From: Lingula anatina
Taxonomy: Eukaryota > Brachiopoda > Lingulata > Lingulida > Lingulidae
Direction: 5' to 3'
Length of the DNA stretch: 64,000 nt
NCBI RefSeq assembly: GCF_001039355.2
Contig: NW_019775630.1
Location: 157,558-221,557, forward strand
A model generated the notes under the pieces. The model saw nothing but the letters and a program-made list of their open reading frames with translations, was not told where the DNA came from and ran no database searches. Below, one piece after another: positions 27,501 through 36,996 of the stretch. Positions within the stretch are counted from its first letter, which is position 1, and each line of letters begins with the position of its first letter. Made by a program: the position numbers and the translations under genes.

Positions 27501-27759
27501 TGCTGTATGGGTAAGTATATACTGGGTGTAGGTAATAATTAATGAAAGATTGGTTTTGTTATGTGTTCATATTTAATGAAATTGACCCCTTTAAGATATT
27601 TCAGTTTCGCTCTCATTTTTTGGTAGTAAGAAGCTGTATTACTTCAGTGTACACGTGGTTCTCTTCAGATATATTCACTAACAAAACGTGCATTTTATTG
27701 TTTCAGGCAATAAACCTTTACAGAGAGAGCTTATAAAGTATGATTGGTTGAAATGTTAA
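18501..27759 (+). CDS. Secreted VWA-mucin linker-TSP1 x4 protein (gene B)
   Basis: Coding exons are 18501-18606, 19706-20095, 20405-21253, 21990-22133, 22435-22608, 22931-23116, 27346-27510 and 27707-27759. They give 688 aa with every intron in phase 1. The ATG at 18501 starts a signal peptide ending near EAQA. An upstream in-frame ATG at 18324 would bury that signal, so it was not used. The VWA domain (exons 2-3) keeps DASSS, GGQTLTG and LTDG. Exon 3 runs without a break into a Thr/Pro-rich tract with nine 11-residue repeats, a likely O-glycosylated stalk. Three TSP1 repeats follow on exons 4, 5 and 6 (WSQWSDC, WGEWTEYSKC, CCTWSSC). Exon 7 holds a fourth TSP1-like module ending in CFFVCC. 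The last exon ends the protein in Cys, as in gene A. It is clearly a tandem duplicate of gene A with two more TSP1 modules and a longer stalk. Intron 6 (4.2 kb) has collected several transposons. Confidence 0.87.
19019..19041. repeat. (CTT)n microsatellite
   Basis: A short trinucleotide run in intron 1 of gene B. Confidence 0.85.
20803..21099 (+). repeat. Coding 33-bp minisatellite in gene B stalk
   Basis: Nine in-frame copies encode an 11-residue unit (IHMTSTTPTTT, with IHK and IQK variants). A more degenerate ACT/ACA/ACC tract precedes them from about 20605. Unit length is a multiple of three, so copy-number change keeps the frame. The Thr/Pro content suggests O-glycosylation (inference). 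Confidence 0.9.
23312..23405. repeat. GC-rich dispersed repeat with hairpin
   Basis: Repeated CCCGCC/GGCGGG blocks around CTGGTAACTTTCAG resemble 25838-25885 (CTGGTAACTTTTCAG, CCTGCCCGGCGG). Both lie in intron 6 of gene B. The family is unknown. Confidence 0.4.
24088..24125. mobile_element. hAT-like terminal fragment
   Basis: The reverse complement reads CAGAGGCGGATCCAGGATTA followed by TTCGAAGGGGG. It matches the end of the element at 12191-12423. The rest of the element was not recognised, so this is probably a fragment. Confidence 0.4.
25465..25675. mobile_element. hAT-like element, 5' truncated
   Basis: It is homologous to 12191-12423 through the core TTTAGAACTATGATTCAACT and the right end (CTAAATCC...GACTG). 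It includes a strongly G-rich run at 25614-25640. Confidence 0.5.
26124..27030. mobile_element. Foldback MITE, CAGGCCTACCC family, copy 1
   Basis: Inverted terminal repeats of about 110 bp begin CAGGCCTACCCAACTACCAG. A perfect 5-bp target-site duplication, GACCT, lies at 26119-26123 and 27031-27035. No transposase is encoded. The centre has a second long hairpin. It is inserted in intron 6 of gene B. A second copy lies at 28057-28607. The superfamily is not assigned; a 5-bp duplication excludes TA- and TTAA-specific types. Confidence 0.85.
26773..26870. repeat. Long central hairpin inside the foldback element
   Basis: Arms of about 48 bp, with few mismatches, are built around TCAGCGAGGGTTATGTG and its complement. 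They meet at a short loop near 26819-26822. The hairpin is nested inside the transposon at 26124-27030. Confidence 0.8.
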
Positions 27760-27903
27760 CGCCATCCGCCACAAGGAAGCCGGTATTCGTAACTTCTGTG
27801 AATGTTGCCTAAGTATGACAGCTTCTCTCAAACTAACCACAGAGACAAATAACTTCAAGCAATATCCTCGGTACTGATTGGCTGAGCGGAGTTTCACGTG
27901 ACC

Positions 27904-27909
27904 AATAAA
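27904..27909 (+). terminator. Poly(A) signal of gene B
   Basis: AATAAA lies about 145 bp after the stop at 27757-27759. Confidence 0.5.
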
Positions 27910-28056
27910 GATTTTATTTCCAAAACAGCTTTGCATTTGCTGTTGCAAAAAAATGAGTAGGCTCCAACTTGAGGAAGTCGATACACTCTTTTATAAAATC
28001 GTCTCAGCTTACACATCGCTTGGATTCTCCAAAGTATATCTGTCCGCTATAGCGAA

Positions 28057-28607
28057 CAGGCCTACCCAACTACCAGACTCGGCACCTAAGGATCCTGAAT
28101 TAACCGGTATATCGGATCACGCTACCCGTTTTCAAGGTGTGTGTCAGATCGCATATCGGAGTATCATACCCCAGAACAAATTTTGTAGCACGACTGCGGG
28201 CTCATCCACGCTCGGCTGAACAACCTTAAACTGTACTCTTACTTTAGAGTACTCTATTTTATTGTCTCTATGGGGATATATGGGGACTTTACGACATTCG
28301 GGTTGAATGTTTTAACCACTTTTGATAGGGCTTTTTTGCATTGTACTAGTATTAGATTAATGTGGCAGTCTAAGGTTAATCTAGGTGGCTTTCAAATTTA
28401 TGCACCATATATCATATAGCGATTTTACGACAATCGTTTACTATCCAATCAAGGTGACAGCCGAGCATGCCAGGGCTCATCCTGTCGGTGTTCTGGCTGA
28501 TACTCCGAAATGCGATCTGACACACACCTTGAAAACGGGTAGTGTGGTCCGATATACCGGTTAATTCAGGATCCTTAGGTGCCGAGTCTGGTAGTTGGGT
28601 AGGCCTG
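28057..28607. mobile_element. Foldback MITE, CAGGCCTACCC family, copy 2
   Basis: It has the same roughly 110-bp inverted ends as 26124-27030, here around a shorter and different centre. The 5-bp target-site duplication GCGAA is at 28052-28056 and 28608-28612. It has no coding capacity and sits just downstream of gene B. Confidence 0.85.
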
Positions 28608-28612
28608 GCGAA

Positions 28613-31600
28613 GTAATTGCAGTTTTATACTTTTGTCGTATGTGAATGCTGGTGTACATGTACGGTAGTTTGACAAAAGAAACATGTCCTCTAGAGAGAA
28701 AAAAAGCCACGTAATGTTGCCTCCAGTTTGGTGCTTGACTTAAGGGGGAAAATATGAAAAAGAGGTTCCTTTAACACAGTTTTTGCAAAGCCTGATCAAG
28801 CTCGAGGTTCTTTTCTCGTGTATAATCGTATATCGTAATAAATGTTTTTATTATGTATCATTCATCTTGCCCATGTGGTGTTAAAGGGATAACATTTCAT
28901 TTTGGTTCCCTGGGGTAAACGAAAATTTCCGTTTTTTTTTTTTTTTTTTTTTTTTGTTTTGTTTTTTGTTTTTTGTTTTTTTTAATGGTGTCTTACGGAG
29001 GTCACGTGATTCGTTGACAAGCACAGAGTCCAGTCCCATAATTGCGATAACCACTGTTCTTACATCTATTAATTTGGTATATTTCTATGACTTATTTACA
29101 ATGTATTATTACAATGAAATATGGATCTCATACACTGTACAAAGAGTTGTTATCCCTCAGTAAAATACTGATAACTCCTTTATTGGTGATCCAAGGGCGT
29201 GGGAATATACCCGAATGTACCGTAGTAATACCGGTTTTCAGGCTTCTCTGGGTCGATTTTTCAATAAACCGTAAAACCAAAAGTTGGTCTCGATTTTCAG
29301 ACCTTTATTCCAGTCGACTTCAGTCTAGGGATAAAGTTGCTTTTGTCTACTACTCTTGCTCTCAACGGTGGTTAAAATCCAATTGTTATAAAACAGCAGC
29401 GACAGGCGTTTTATCTGGCTTTCAGTTTAAAGTTAAAAAGTTCAAAACCAACTCTCGCTCTTACATTAATTTTTTTTTTGAAACTGACCTCTATACCAGG
29501 TACGTTGATATTGATTTGTATAAACCCCGGCGCTGATGGTCGACCAGTATTTCCAGCCAGGTGTTTATTTAATGCCCAGATCGGTAGCAGGTGAGTGCAA
29601 TTAAGTAAATCGCATTGAAACTAATATGACAAACACTTGTCCTGTTGTAGCAGTAATGGGTATTGATCAGATGACTGTGAAGTCCATTCTTTAGCAAGTT
29701 GTAATTTAAAGCAGTGTTCTAATGGGATTGGCTCTTTTAACTCTGTTTGAAGTGCCGAGATTTTTATACGAAGAGGTGATATAGGACAAACCTCCCATCT
29801 AACATCGATTCTTTCGGCTTTTTGAGGAAAACATTTAGTTTTAAAGCAAAACATCGAGGGGAATAAGGTGTTTAGTTCGTGTTTTATAGCCGCCCGTTTT
29901 TATTTAAATATAGTCAATCTTTACTTACATGTATTTCAAGACTTTCCACTAGGACTATGTAGAGAAATATGTACCCACTAGAAAGAAGAAACTCGCAAGA
30001 GTTATCTTTGTTCTTATATCCGCTAATGTCTTTTTGCAGTCTGATCGACATAATACATGTACGCAAGTTACATGTTCCAGCCCTGTACATGTATGTTAAT
30101 GTAATATATAAGATGCCAAACCTTTGCCTCAATATCCGACCAAATGCCATCATATATTTTCATGTAGCAAATCTTAAAGAAATTCCAAAGGACATCGTCT
30201 CATACTTAAAAAACATAAAAAAACGGCATTTCAACCGATTTTTTCCCCGTCTTCTGTGTGTGCTATGTATATACTGTAGCTATACAGCAGTTTTGTGTTA
30301 TGAATTACTACATGTACGTCATTTGGCGGACTTTTACAAAAACTGGTGGGACGGACATATGTATGAGCGCCTTCTCCCCACCCCCAAACTACATGTAGCT
30401 GTCGCCGCAGGGGCCCTGCAATTAAACCTCGAAACCGAGATTTTATCCGTTCAGTGGCGCGTGTAGAGGCGGGGTGACCATCAGGGTTTAGCGGCATCGC
30501 TATTGAAGTGGGGTCAGCAACATTTAGTTCGCGTATCAGTTAGGCCGCGGATTATCTCTTCTGAATGCGCTCGTAGATCCAGCTTCCAACCAGAAATTTG
30601 AAGAAGGTGCAGTTTTGCAGCTATTTTTTTTTTTTTACTGACCGAGTGATTAATTTGGTTTGTCTTTTGGCATGTCGACTTATTTGAGTTATATGCGTTA
30701 AACGGGTTCTACGCTCGTTTCATCTGTAACTTTAAGCGGTCTAAAATGATCTACATGTAAAATGGGAGGCAAGGAAGCGATTGATCTGCGTCAGCTATTC
30801 AGTACGGACATCATCCCCTCATAACGATGAATGTGTTGGCACCGATAAGAGTTGCAAAAATGTATTTTTCCAAGGTAAAACAATGCCTTAGATTTGTCCA
30901 TGTCTTCTCATATTACCATCCGATCACCTACCACCTGGGAAGATAAAGAGGTGTCCATTGAATTTGGGAGTAATGCGACACGAACATACCTGGATATACG
31001 TACATATTTTGCGGTGTGAAGTTCAATTAACCGCTTACTACAACAAAGATAATGTGTGTTTTATTGTTAACATGCAATTTATATACATGTGAATTTGTTC
31101 AGTTGACTAAAAGAGTCCATTTTCACTGCAAAATGAATGTAACCAACCATTATTCAAATGGTCACGCAGGTTATGGTTTATGAAATTAATATTTGGCCCG
31201 CCGTTTCCAAATGTTCAAAAATTAAGTGGAAAATATTTTCATTTCCTATGTTCAATATATAGTCGTTGAATAAAGATCTTCATTAGCGCAATAAATATGT
31301 GTTGATTCGAGAAAGCTGATTGTAGAAATGAATACTGTCAATCCCGCTCCTTTTTCTGTTTTTCGTCACGTTTTGTTACAATGCGCATCCGTTTGTAAAG
31401 CCTCGAGGTTATAACAAACACGGTCCCTATCAGTTACTTCCAGTTTCTTTGAAGTTGATGAGTCAATTTCTTCATGGTTATTAGCGTATTTGTCAATTTG
31501 TAATATTTGTTGAAAGTTCTTTTTTGATGGAGCTTTTTTAATCGATATATTGATCATTTCAAACAAAGGTAAAACAGATAAGATTTCAAAGCGTATTGTA

Positions 31601-32810
31601 TTTGACAACAATCAACTCTTTTTTATTGCCAGTGATTTTTTCCACAATATATCAGTTTAATTATAATCGATGTAAAGGCAACCCGTTGCTAATTATCATG
31701 TAAACTCGGAATTAAACGATGCGGTATTTCAATATTTATTAAGACGGTTTTCTAAGGTAATGATTCAAACGATATATTCCGATTCAGTTAGCAAAAATGC
31801 CGTCGATTCGTACACAAACGCAAAATAGAGCACCTAATGTAATCTTTTAATGTTTATACATGTTAATTGTGGTGACATAGACACCTATTCTATCTCATTC
31901 GCTCTCTCTCTCGGTCGATACATTTCCGATGCACTATTATTTAACAAGCTAGTCACAAAATTGCCATTGAATGGTATCGAGTTTGACGGCAAACTTTATT
32001 TACACCGTCATAATAGCTCCAGCGTCCCCAAAATGAGAGCGATGGGTTATAGGGGGTAAATGGGCGTTGGGGGGGGGGGGGTAGGGGGGCTTTGAGGGGG
32101 TGTTTGATGAGGGAGTGTGGGTGGGAGGTAGACGTCTTCTTACAAGCGCTATATTTCAAAAACTGGTCTGAATTTGTAGACCGAAATTCAAGTATTCTCT
32201 GACTCAGGATAATCAGTGGTACTCCAATTATGTAAAATAATACCCCTGTTTATGTCACGAAAAGAACGACTCATCTTTTAAATGACGGATGTGGTTAGTA
32301 CGTGGTGGGGTCTGTGTGACATTCAGCGTGAATATCAAAGGTTGATCTGAAAAATGACAAAAATAAAAATAAAAATAAAAATCCGCGGGTTTTTGACTGG
32401 TAGCCTTAAATGTCTTAGTCAAAAGTTCAGTGGCTGCAACCTGCCTGTATTATTGACTGAATTGGTCAAATAGTTGCTTCGTAACAGTTTAGATATGAGA
32501 TTAAGGGTAGGGGGTTAATTTCTGGTAAGAGTCTAAGGGATGAAGTCTCAATGGAATAACCTACCAATCTGCTTAAAGCCATTCACAGTTTAGATCAGGT
32601 ACAAATAGATCCTGCACAAACACTGCTTGGATAATACAAAGAACACCCCGTGCTTCAGTGTCTTAATTTTCATAAGACTAATACTGTACTTCTGTCGTTA
32701 ATAAAAATGGATTAGGCAGGGTAATGTGTGCCCGGTGACCTATGTAGTTTTATAACTAGTTTATACAAGCATTCTGATGAGTGAACTTTGAGTGTAACTC
32801 TGGCCGAGCG

Positions 32811-32883
<73 letters not shown>

Positions 32884-33838
32884 GTAACTGTAATATCTAA
32901 TTAGCATCACTTAACAGTGACCTTTACTCCAGTGTTATTTATCGATACTAACGTAAACACTTTTACGCTGGTCCATTAATTGGAAATATCGGCTTGGGTT
33001 TTAATGACTGAGAACGTCGATGAAAATTGAACTTTCTTTTATGAATTATTAAGCGTCTGTAAACGTCGTGTCATTAATACAGCTTCTCAGCCGCCTATTA
33101 TATTTATGAAAATAAAGGCGTCTCTGGCGTTCAGATAACTGCATACCGTCACACGACGAATGTCGAGTGATGTCATAACTCGCCGCTGAAGCTGGAGCGG
33201 AAATTTGTACGGGTAAGTGTTTTCTAACATTGTATTTACCCGTTGTTACGTCGCCTTCAAACCATGCTATTAAGTGTGACGGTATTACATAGCACAACTT
33301 TGTAAATGCTGTTAGCAATGGCAACCCGATCTCAATCGCATAAGTCTCCAGGGTCCATTTGCTTTTGACGTTGTCCACTCAGTCTAATCTCGTCCAGTGT
33401 TTGGTCAAGCAGAGTCAACTGAAATTGGATATTTTCTTTTATCAGTTTAATGTGACAACATTTCTATTATTTCGAGGTATGTACATATAGTTCTACTTTC
33501 ATTAATTCAAAAGTGCGATCAGCTTTGGGCAAGCACAATGTATCCACATCACAGTATATTAAACGCGTTGCCTCTCTATCGTGTGTTCTGATTTTTGTCA
33601 CATCACCGACACAGAGATTGTTCAGACAAGAGAGTTTTAAACCAACTAACCAACTAGGTCTGAAAGAGGCTCAAAAATGTTAAAACCAACTAGGTCAGAA
33701 AGAGAATCAAACGTTTCAAAGGGACATTGTTTTGGCCGCTAATCTCTGATAGGCGATTACGTAAAGTCGATTTAGGGATATCGGATCTGAGAGCGGTTCA
33801 GGATCGATCAGATCACAATAAAAGGGTAGCTGACATTA
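28613..33838. other. Intergenic, no gene seen
   Basis: It contains a long T-rich run (about 28931-28985), a G-rich stretch (32060-32130) and the (GT)n(GA)n array at 32812-32880. ORFs such as 29087-29536 and 29969-30466 have no recognisable domain and no conserved splice context. The right end may hold regulatory sequence of the channel gene. Confidence 0.45.
32812..32880. repeat. (GT)n(GA)n compound microsatellite
   Basis: About 18 GT units are followed directly by about 16 GA units. Confidence 0.95.
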
Positions 33839-35281
33839 CTTAATAGGCTGTTGTATGTGATGGACGCCATTATGGTTCTGATACTGTGGCAACGTCTGAG
33901 CCTGCAGCCAGTATTCCTTGTAGTCGGTGATCATAGACACATATTCTTTTGAATTTCTTTTTCAGAGATAGCTGGAAGAAATAGAACGACTGCAAGGAGA
34001 GAAGCAACGGTGGACGATATACTAAGTAAAGCAATAGTAGGGGATTACGTACTGGAATAGAATTCTCTGTTTATTAAAAAAAACTCTCAGCGAAGTTTGA
34101 TATTAGCACAATGAGTCAAGTCGATCCCTTCTCCGTGGACTACAGAACAAGTGAAAGAAAGCAGGCCTTTACCGACGACGGTCTCATTTCATTCAATGTG
34201 TACAACAGAGGAAAGCAGAAACAGAATTCCCGCGATATTGTGAAACAGTTCAAAGCAGAGAAGGACGGAGACGACGAATTCTCACTCAGCTCAGAATTGT
34301 CCAGTTTTGCCAACGATGTCAGCATCTTGGGTATGAAGCAAATCGTGAATCCGAAATTTTCGCTCTTTCGACGGGCCACGTGGCTGTGTTTTGTGTTGGC
34401 GGGAACTGGATTTCTTATTTATCATCTGTGGAACAGACTCGATTATTATTTCAGTAACCCGGCCTCGGTGAACATACGGGTCAACTACGACGGATCGCTG
34501 CTTTTCCCCACAGTGACAATTTGTAACAATAACGTGTTCCTCAAAAGCAAATTGGCTGCAAACAATGAAACATATATAGGGGATTTATTTTATCCTTCTT
34601 TCGATTCATATCCAAATTGGAGTGCTTATAACTTCACCGGTTTTAACTGGACGGATTTTTACTACAGAAATGGCTATTCTGTCATGGACGTTTTCGGAGG
34701 GGTAAGTGACGTCATATATACATGTATAATATATAATATGCTACATCCATAGACATCTGTATTTTGTCGGTCTATATAAAAACAAATTCAATCACTGTGT
34801 AGAAATGTTAAAGAAGAGAGAAAATGAACGCCAATGAGACTATCGCAATAGATGTCGCGTTTTTCAGCTTTTGGGTATTTTGTTAAATCATGAGGTCGAT
34901 AAAATGTTCCTGCATTTAATCTCCCTCTCTCTTTCTCATGCTTCACATAATTACTTAAAGGGTGTATCTCCGATATAAATTGCTAGGCTCCTCTATAGCC
35001 AAAAATCATTTAACGTCGTCTGCTTTTTCTTAATTACAAATAACTTATTGCACGAATTATTTGAGAAAATAGATATTGAATGGTGTGCGTTGGGGTCTAA
35101 ATAAAGTCAACATGCCTTTTAGGCTATAGTCACCGTACTTTTGCAAGTAAACGTGGAGGCAACTGGTCAATGGTTTTGTTTTGATAATGGTGCAAGAGGC
35201 AATTATTCTTTCTAAGAGGCTACACTTATAGCCTATGCTTAGAACACTCGTTTAATTTATCATTTTGTCATTATTGTTGCT
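33839..35281 (+). repeat. 1,443-bp duplication, copy 1
   Basis: It is identical to 35283-36725 at an offset of 1,444 apart from one substitution I found (G at 33850, A at 35294). It includes introns and untranslated sequence. It ends directly at the N at 35282, which points to an uncollapsed contig overlap rather than a biological duplication. Confidence 0.95.
34111..34701 (+). pseudogene. Orphan duplicate of DEG/ENaC channel exon 1
   Basis: It encodes the same 197 residues as exon 1 of the channel at 35555 and has the same donor (GGAGGG|GTAAGT). No following channel exon lies before the next copy, so it cannot form a separate full channel. If the duplication is real, it would be an alternative or silent first exon. 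If the N at 35282 is a join of overlapping contigs, it is an artefact. Confidence 0.8.
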
Positions 35282-35282
35282 N
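35282..35282. other. Single N at duplication junction
   Basis: It lies exactly between the two 1,443-bp copies. Confidence 0.9.
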
Positions 35283-36725
35283 CTTAATAGGCTATTGTAT
35301 GTGATGGACGCCATTATGGTTCTGATACTGTGGCAACGTCTGAGCCTGCAGCCAGTATTCCTTGTAGTCGGTGATCATAGACACATATTCTTTTGAATTT
35401 CTTTTTCAGAGATAGCTGGAAGAAATAGAACGACTGCAAGGAGAGAAGCAACGGTGGACGATATACTAAGTAAAGCAATAGTAGGGGATTACGTACTGGA
35501 ATAGAATTCTCTGTTTATTAAAAAAAACTCTCAGCGAAGTTTGATATTAGCACAATGAGTCAAGTCGATCCCTTCTCCGTGGACTACAGAACAAGTGAAA
35601 GAAAGCAGGCCTTTACCGACGACGGTCTCATTTCATTCAATGTGTACAACAGAGGAAAGCAGAAACAGAATTCCCGCGATATTGTGAAACAGTTCAAAGC
35701 AGAGAAGGACGGAGACGACGAATTCTCACTCAGCTCAGAATTGTCCAGTTTTGCCAACGATGTCAGCATCTTGGGTATGAAGCAAATCGTGAATCCGAAA
35801 TTTTCGCTCTTTCGACGGGCCACGTGGCTGTGTTTTGTGTTGGCGGGAACTGGATTTCTTATTTATCATCTGTGGAACAGACTCGATTATTATTTCAGTA
35901 ACCCGGCCTCGGTGAACATACGGGTCAACTACGACGGATCGCTGCTTTTCCCCACAGTGACAATTTGTAACAATAACGTGTTCCTCAAAAGCAAATTGGC
36001 TGCAAACAATGAAACATATATAGGGGATTTATTTTATCCTTCTTTCGATTCATATCCAAATTGGAGTGCTTATAACTTCACCGGTTTTAACTGGACGGAT
36101 TTTTACTACAGAAATGGCTATTCTGTCATGGACGTTTTCGGAGGGGTAAGTGACGTCATATATACATGTATAATATATAATATGCTACATCCATAGACAT
36201 CTGTATTTTGTCGGTCTATATAAAAACAAATTCAATCACTGTGTAGAAATGTTAAAGAAGAGAGAAAATGAACGCCAATGAGACTATCGCAATAGATGTC
36301 GCGTTTTTCAGCTTTTGGGTATTTTGTTAAATCATGAGGTCGATAAAATGTTCCTGCATTTAATCTCCCTCTCTCTTTCTCATGCTTCACATAATTACTT
36401 AAAGGGTGTATCTCCGATATAAATTGCTAGGCTCCTCTATAGCCAAAAATCATTTAACGTCGTCTGCTTTTTCTTAATTACAAATAACTTATTGCACGAA
36501 TTATTTGAGAAAATAGATATTGAATGGTGTGCGTTGGGGTCTAAATAAAGTCAACATGCCTTTTAGGCTATAGTCACCGTACTTTTGCAAGTAAACGTGG
36601 AGGCAACTGGTCAATGGTTTTGTTTTGATAATGGTGCAAGAGGCAATTATTCTTTCTAAGAGGCTACACTTATAGCCTATGCTTAGAACACTCGTTTAAT
36701 TTATCATTTTGTCATTATTGTTGCT
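35283..36725 (+). repeat. 1,443-bp duplication, copy 2
   Basis: The partner of 33839-35281. It runs on without interruption into the (GTT)n array and channel exon 2, so this copy is the one linked to the rest of the gene. Confidence 0.95.
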
Positions 36726-36760
<35 letters not shown>

Positions 36761-36945
36761 GTGAAGTGACGTGACACAATAAATGATCGTTTTAAAACAT
36801 TTTTTGTCATTCTAGTTTTGCTTTTGGAAATCTTCACCTTGTCAAGCTAATGTATTGAAGCCGGTCATCACCGAACATGGCGTCTGCTATCAGTTTAACT
36901 CAGGTAAGAAAAAAATACTCAGTGTATTGTTGGGGCCATGAATAG

Positions 36946-36996
<51 letters not shown>

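Noticed and set aside
29087-29536. 149-codon plus-strand ORF
   Set aside because: No homology recognised and it overlaps low-complexity sequence.
29969-30466. 165-codon plus-strand ORF
   Set aside because: No domain, biased composition and no supporting splice or promoter signals; judged chance.
33049-33378. 109-codon minus-strand ORF
   Set aside because: No domain; lies in the presumed upstream region of the channel gene.
34111-34701. A second, independent channel gene
   Set aside because: No further exons and near identity including introns; better explained as an assembly overlap at the N.
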